From the NCBI GenBank assembly GCA_035235625.1, contig CP141143.1, forward strand, positions 7,174,501 to 7,238,500: DNA of 64,000 nt. Direction: 5' to 3'. The notes below the pieces were generated by a model. That model did not search any database and had not been told where the DNA came from. It saw only the letters and a program-made list of their open reading frames with translations. This document shows, one piece after another, positions 61,761 through 64,000 of this stretch. A program made the translations under genes and the position numbers. The DNA comes from Saururus chinensis. Its lineage: Eukaryota; Streptophyta; Magnoliopsida; Piperales; Saururaceae. Numbering within the stretch: the first letter of the stretch is position 1; each line of letters begins with the position of its first letter.

Positions 61761-63792
61761 TCACAATTTAGTGTCACACAGACGGGAACATAGACAAGGC
61801 TAAGAAGGTGTGTCATGGTCAAAAATTCTACACAAGAATTAAAGAAAAATCGGGGTTGTCAATCCCTAAAGAGCTACTCGCCCTTGACGATCCTGGCCAA
61901 GGATGTCCCATTCTCACACAGAGAATCTAGAGCAGGGGTGTTCGCCCAGGGACATCTCCTGCGGAGGGAAGAACCCGAGTTTCGACACAGGAAACCCTAG
62001 AACACATGGTAGCGGGTGCACAAGGCATACCACACTGGATTCTCAGGGTCCAGATAACACTCATAATAACATTCTCATAATCCGCAAGACAAGTACACAA
62101 CTCGTCCCCACATCATTCCATTTAACTAGACTCAACCCGGGGAGTGCACTCGTTCCACACAGGAACTCAAATCAAAATATGTCCTTTCGGACCAATCAAC
62201 TTACGATTAATCCACGATCGATCAATCCGGCACACAATTTCACCACATTGCATTTAATCGGTCAAATTTGATTAACCTCGATGAAGCCTCAATTAGAAAT
62301 CCATTTTCATGATGTATGCAGCATGGTACATACGTGGGCAAGACATACATGAATCCTAATCCATGATAGGTACTCTAATCAGCCCCTAATGTATCATTCA
62401 TAATCACAATATCAAGCTTCAACATCATCATTCAACCCCCACATGTGTATGTAACTAGTAGAAGTACTTCACTGAATGTATTTTAACATACTTGAAATTA
62501 ACTTACTACTACACTACACATGTGAATTAACATCAAATCATGAATTTCAGTGAAAATCATAGAAGAAGAATCGTTGAAATCATATCTTAATTCAAAACTC
62601 AACCACAAAGGCTAGACACATATAAGATCATTCATTTCATCCTTAAGTCATGGCATTCACCAACATTCACACATCAACTAACCACATTCTAGCATGACAA
62701 ATCAGTCCAATAATAGGTTGTAGTCCTACTGAAAATATGTTTAACCAAAGGAAATCAACCCTTCATAATTTTAAGATGACAATTCCAACATCATGCCACA
62801 AAAACATAAGGCATTCCACAAATCTCTAATCATATATTCCAACTTTATAACCTCAATAGCTTGCCTCTCTAGTAGCATAATATAGCTCAAAACACTCCAC
62901 ATTCATATGAAATTGGAAAGATAAAGTGGAATCATTAAAATAAACATCATGCATTAGAACACAAATTCTGTTGTGTAGCTGATCGAACGCCCTTTAAGTC
63001 GTTCGATCGTCTAAACGTAAAAATTTAAAATTCACAGTTTGGCCGTTCGATCGGCTGAACTGGAAAACTGTCATTTCAGCAGTGTTGTCGTTCGAACGCC
63101 CAGAAAGGCCATTCGAATGCCAATAAGGCAAAACTGAACCATCTTCTTTCTTTCGCAAATCCAAACAGAAACACCATTGATAACACTTCAAATCCACATC
63201 TAACACCCTAATCATCAGCAAAAGTCATTCATGACTTTCATAATGTCAAACCATATCATAATAATGTAAAGCCTTAAGAAATCAGGATTAAATAATTTTA
63301 TTTTCTAATCATACCATTAACACACCAAATCAAGTAACTTATTTCGAAATAAGCCAAAAATTAAGAGTTTTACCATGGATAGACAAAAATTTTGAAGATC
63401 CATTACCTTAGCACTTAATTAAGCTCGGATTGGAGAGTCACCCTTCTTTAAAACCTTAAAAACACATTGAGTTTGAATTAAATTCTATTAAAAATTGATT
63501 TACCAAAGAAATCCCTAATTAAAACCTAGATCTAGGGCTTGTTGATAATAAAAATCAAAATTTGAAGGTTAGGGTTTGTAGTAAAACATAAATCAGTAGT
63601 TTTTGATGTCCAAAAACAAATTAAAAGAAGGGAGAAATGATAGATTTGGAAGAGATTAAGAAGAAAGTCATGGTTTAGTGCTTAATTAGAGTAGGCTTAC
63701 CTTAAACCGCTTCTAATTTGGGCCTAATTGGGGATTAGGTCTGACCTCCCTCCTCAGCCCATTCCCAAAAATAGAAATGGCTCAGCTTTGCC

Positions 63793-63800
63793 CTTTTATA
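63793..63800 (-). promoter_or_regulatory. TATA-like box, right arm
   Basis: The complement of the left-arm box (CCCTTTTATAGTAAGGG), so on the minus strand it reads CTATAAAAGGG and also points toward the centre. Confidence 0.6.
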
Positions 63801-64000
63801 GTAAGGGTTGGGGTATGTATGAGTAAGTTATGTGGTATAAATAAGAAGAGTAGGCTAAAAATAGGTATTTTACAAATTTAAGCACTAATTAAGTCTCAAA
63901 AAATTCTAAAATTTTTTGTATGACCTTAAGTAGACATCTGGGTTCATTTGACCCAAAAATCGAAATTTCGATGGTGGGGCCAACAAGGGTCCCGCCAAAA

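Larger units (their letters stand above)
58975..64000. mobile_element. Giant inverted-repeat element with LTR-like ends (fossil, runs off the window)
   Basis: The left arm (58,975 to about 61,400) begins TGTAAGGACCCTC, an LTR-like end. The right arm (about 61,808 to beyond 64,000) is its reverse complement at roughly 85-90% by eye over the whole visible length. Matching landmarks are TATAAAAG at 59,388 and CTTTTATA at 63,793; CCGCAGGAGATGTCCCTGGG at about 61,246 with its complement near 61,945; and GGCGGGACCC at 59,192 with its complement at the window edge. Extrapolating, the right end is about 210 bp outside, total about 5.2 kb. Two readings fit: two LTRs head to head around a spacer, or one foldback-type element. 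No coding part is seen. Confidence 0.8.

Overview
This is a stretch of a flowering-plant nuclear genome. Evidence: spliced genes with GT-AG introns, plant-specific protein families (a fasciclin-like arabinogalactan protein, a DUF688 protein, plant-type VDAC), and dense plant transposons (Ty3 and Ty1/copia LTR relics, L1-type LINE relics, hAT, PIF/Harbinger and Stowaway elements). I cannot name the species.

Left part (1-31,260). A family of single-exon, type II membrane glycosyltransferases of the GT31 galactosyltransferase fold is spread as a same-strand array: intact copies at 3,996-4,961, 23,917-24,888 and 27,809-28,792, and a decayed copy at about 13,300-13,778. Transposons fill the space between them: a miniature element holding an LTR that itself holds a hAT element (771-3,315), a 908-bp hAT element (5,701-6,608), a 2.1-kb PIF/Harbinger-like element (9,384-11,463), a solo LTR next to the decayed gene (11,715-13,262), two copia relics joined head to head at an (AT)n tract (13.9-15.9 kb), a 5.16-kb LTR inserted into one copia LTR (15,896-21,052), several MITEs (25.4-27.1 kb), and a LINE relic carrying a solo LTR (29.2-31.3 kb).

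Middle part (32-54.3 kb). This is the conserved gene block. VDAC porin has six coding exons (33,187-36,999, +). A fasciclin-like arabinogalactan protein is on the minus strand (39,753-40,691). A mitochondrial-type 4'-phosphopantetheinyl transferase has eight exons (42,512-45,104, -). It is divergent from an Msd1/SSX2IP-like (ADIP family) coiled-coil microtubule protein with sixteen exons (46,278-50,991, +). A DUF688 gene (53,598-54,212, +) needs two frame changes to read through. VDAC and the phosphopantetheinyl transferase both serve mitochondria but show no sign of joint regulation.

Right part (55.2-64 kb). A broken Ty3 element (LTR, gag, zinc knuckle, reverse transcriptase) is cut by a second LTR fragment, which is cut by a giant inverted repeat. 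The arms of that repeat are about 2.4 kb, each with its own TATA-like box pointing inward, around a 56-bp tandem-repeat spacer; its right end lies just outside the window.

The best leads are the giant inverted repeat (a possible natural hairpin-RNA source), the GT31 array with a relic whose DDD metal site reads NNN, the 5.16-kb LTR with perfect target duplications, and a motif shared by three otherwise different LTRs. All identities come from reading the sequence; no database search was run.
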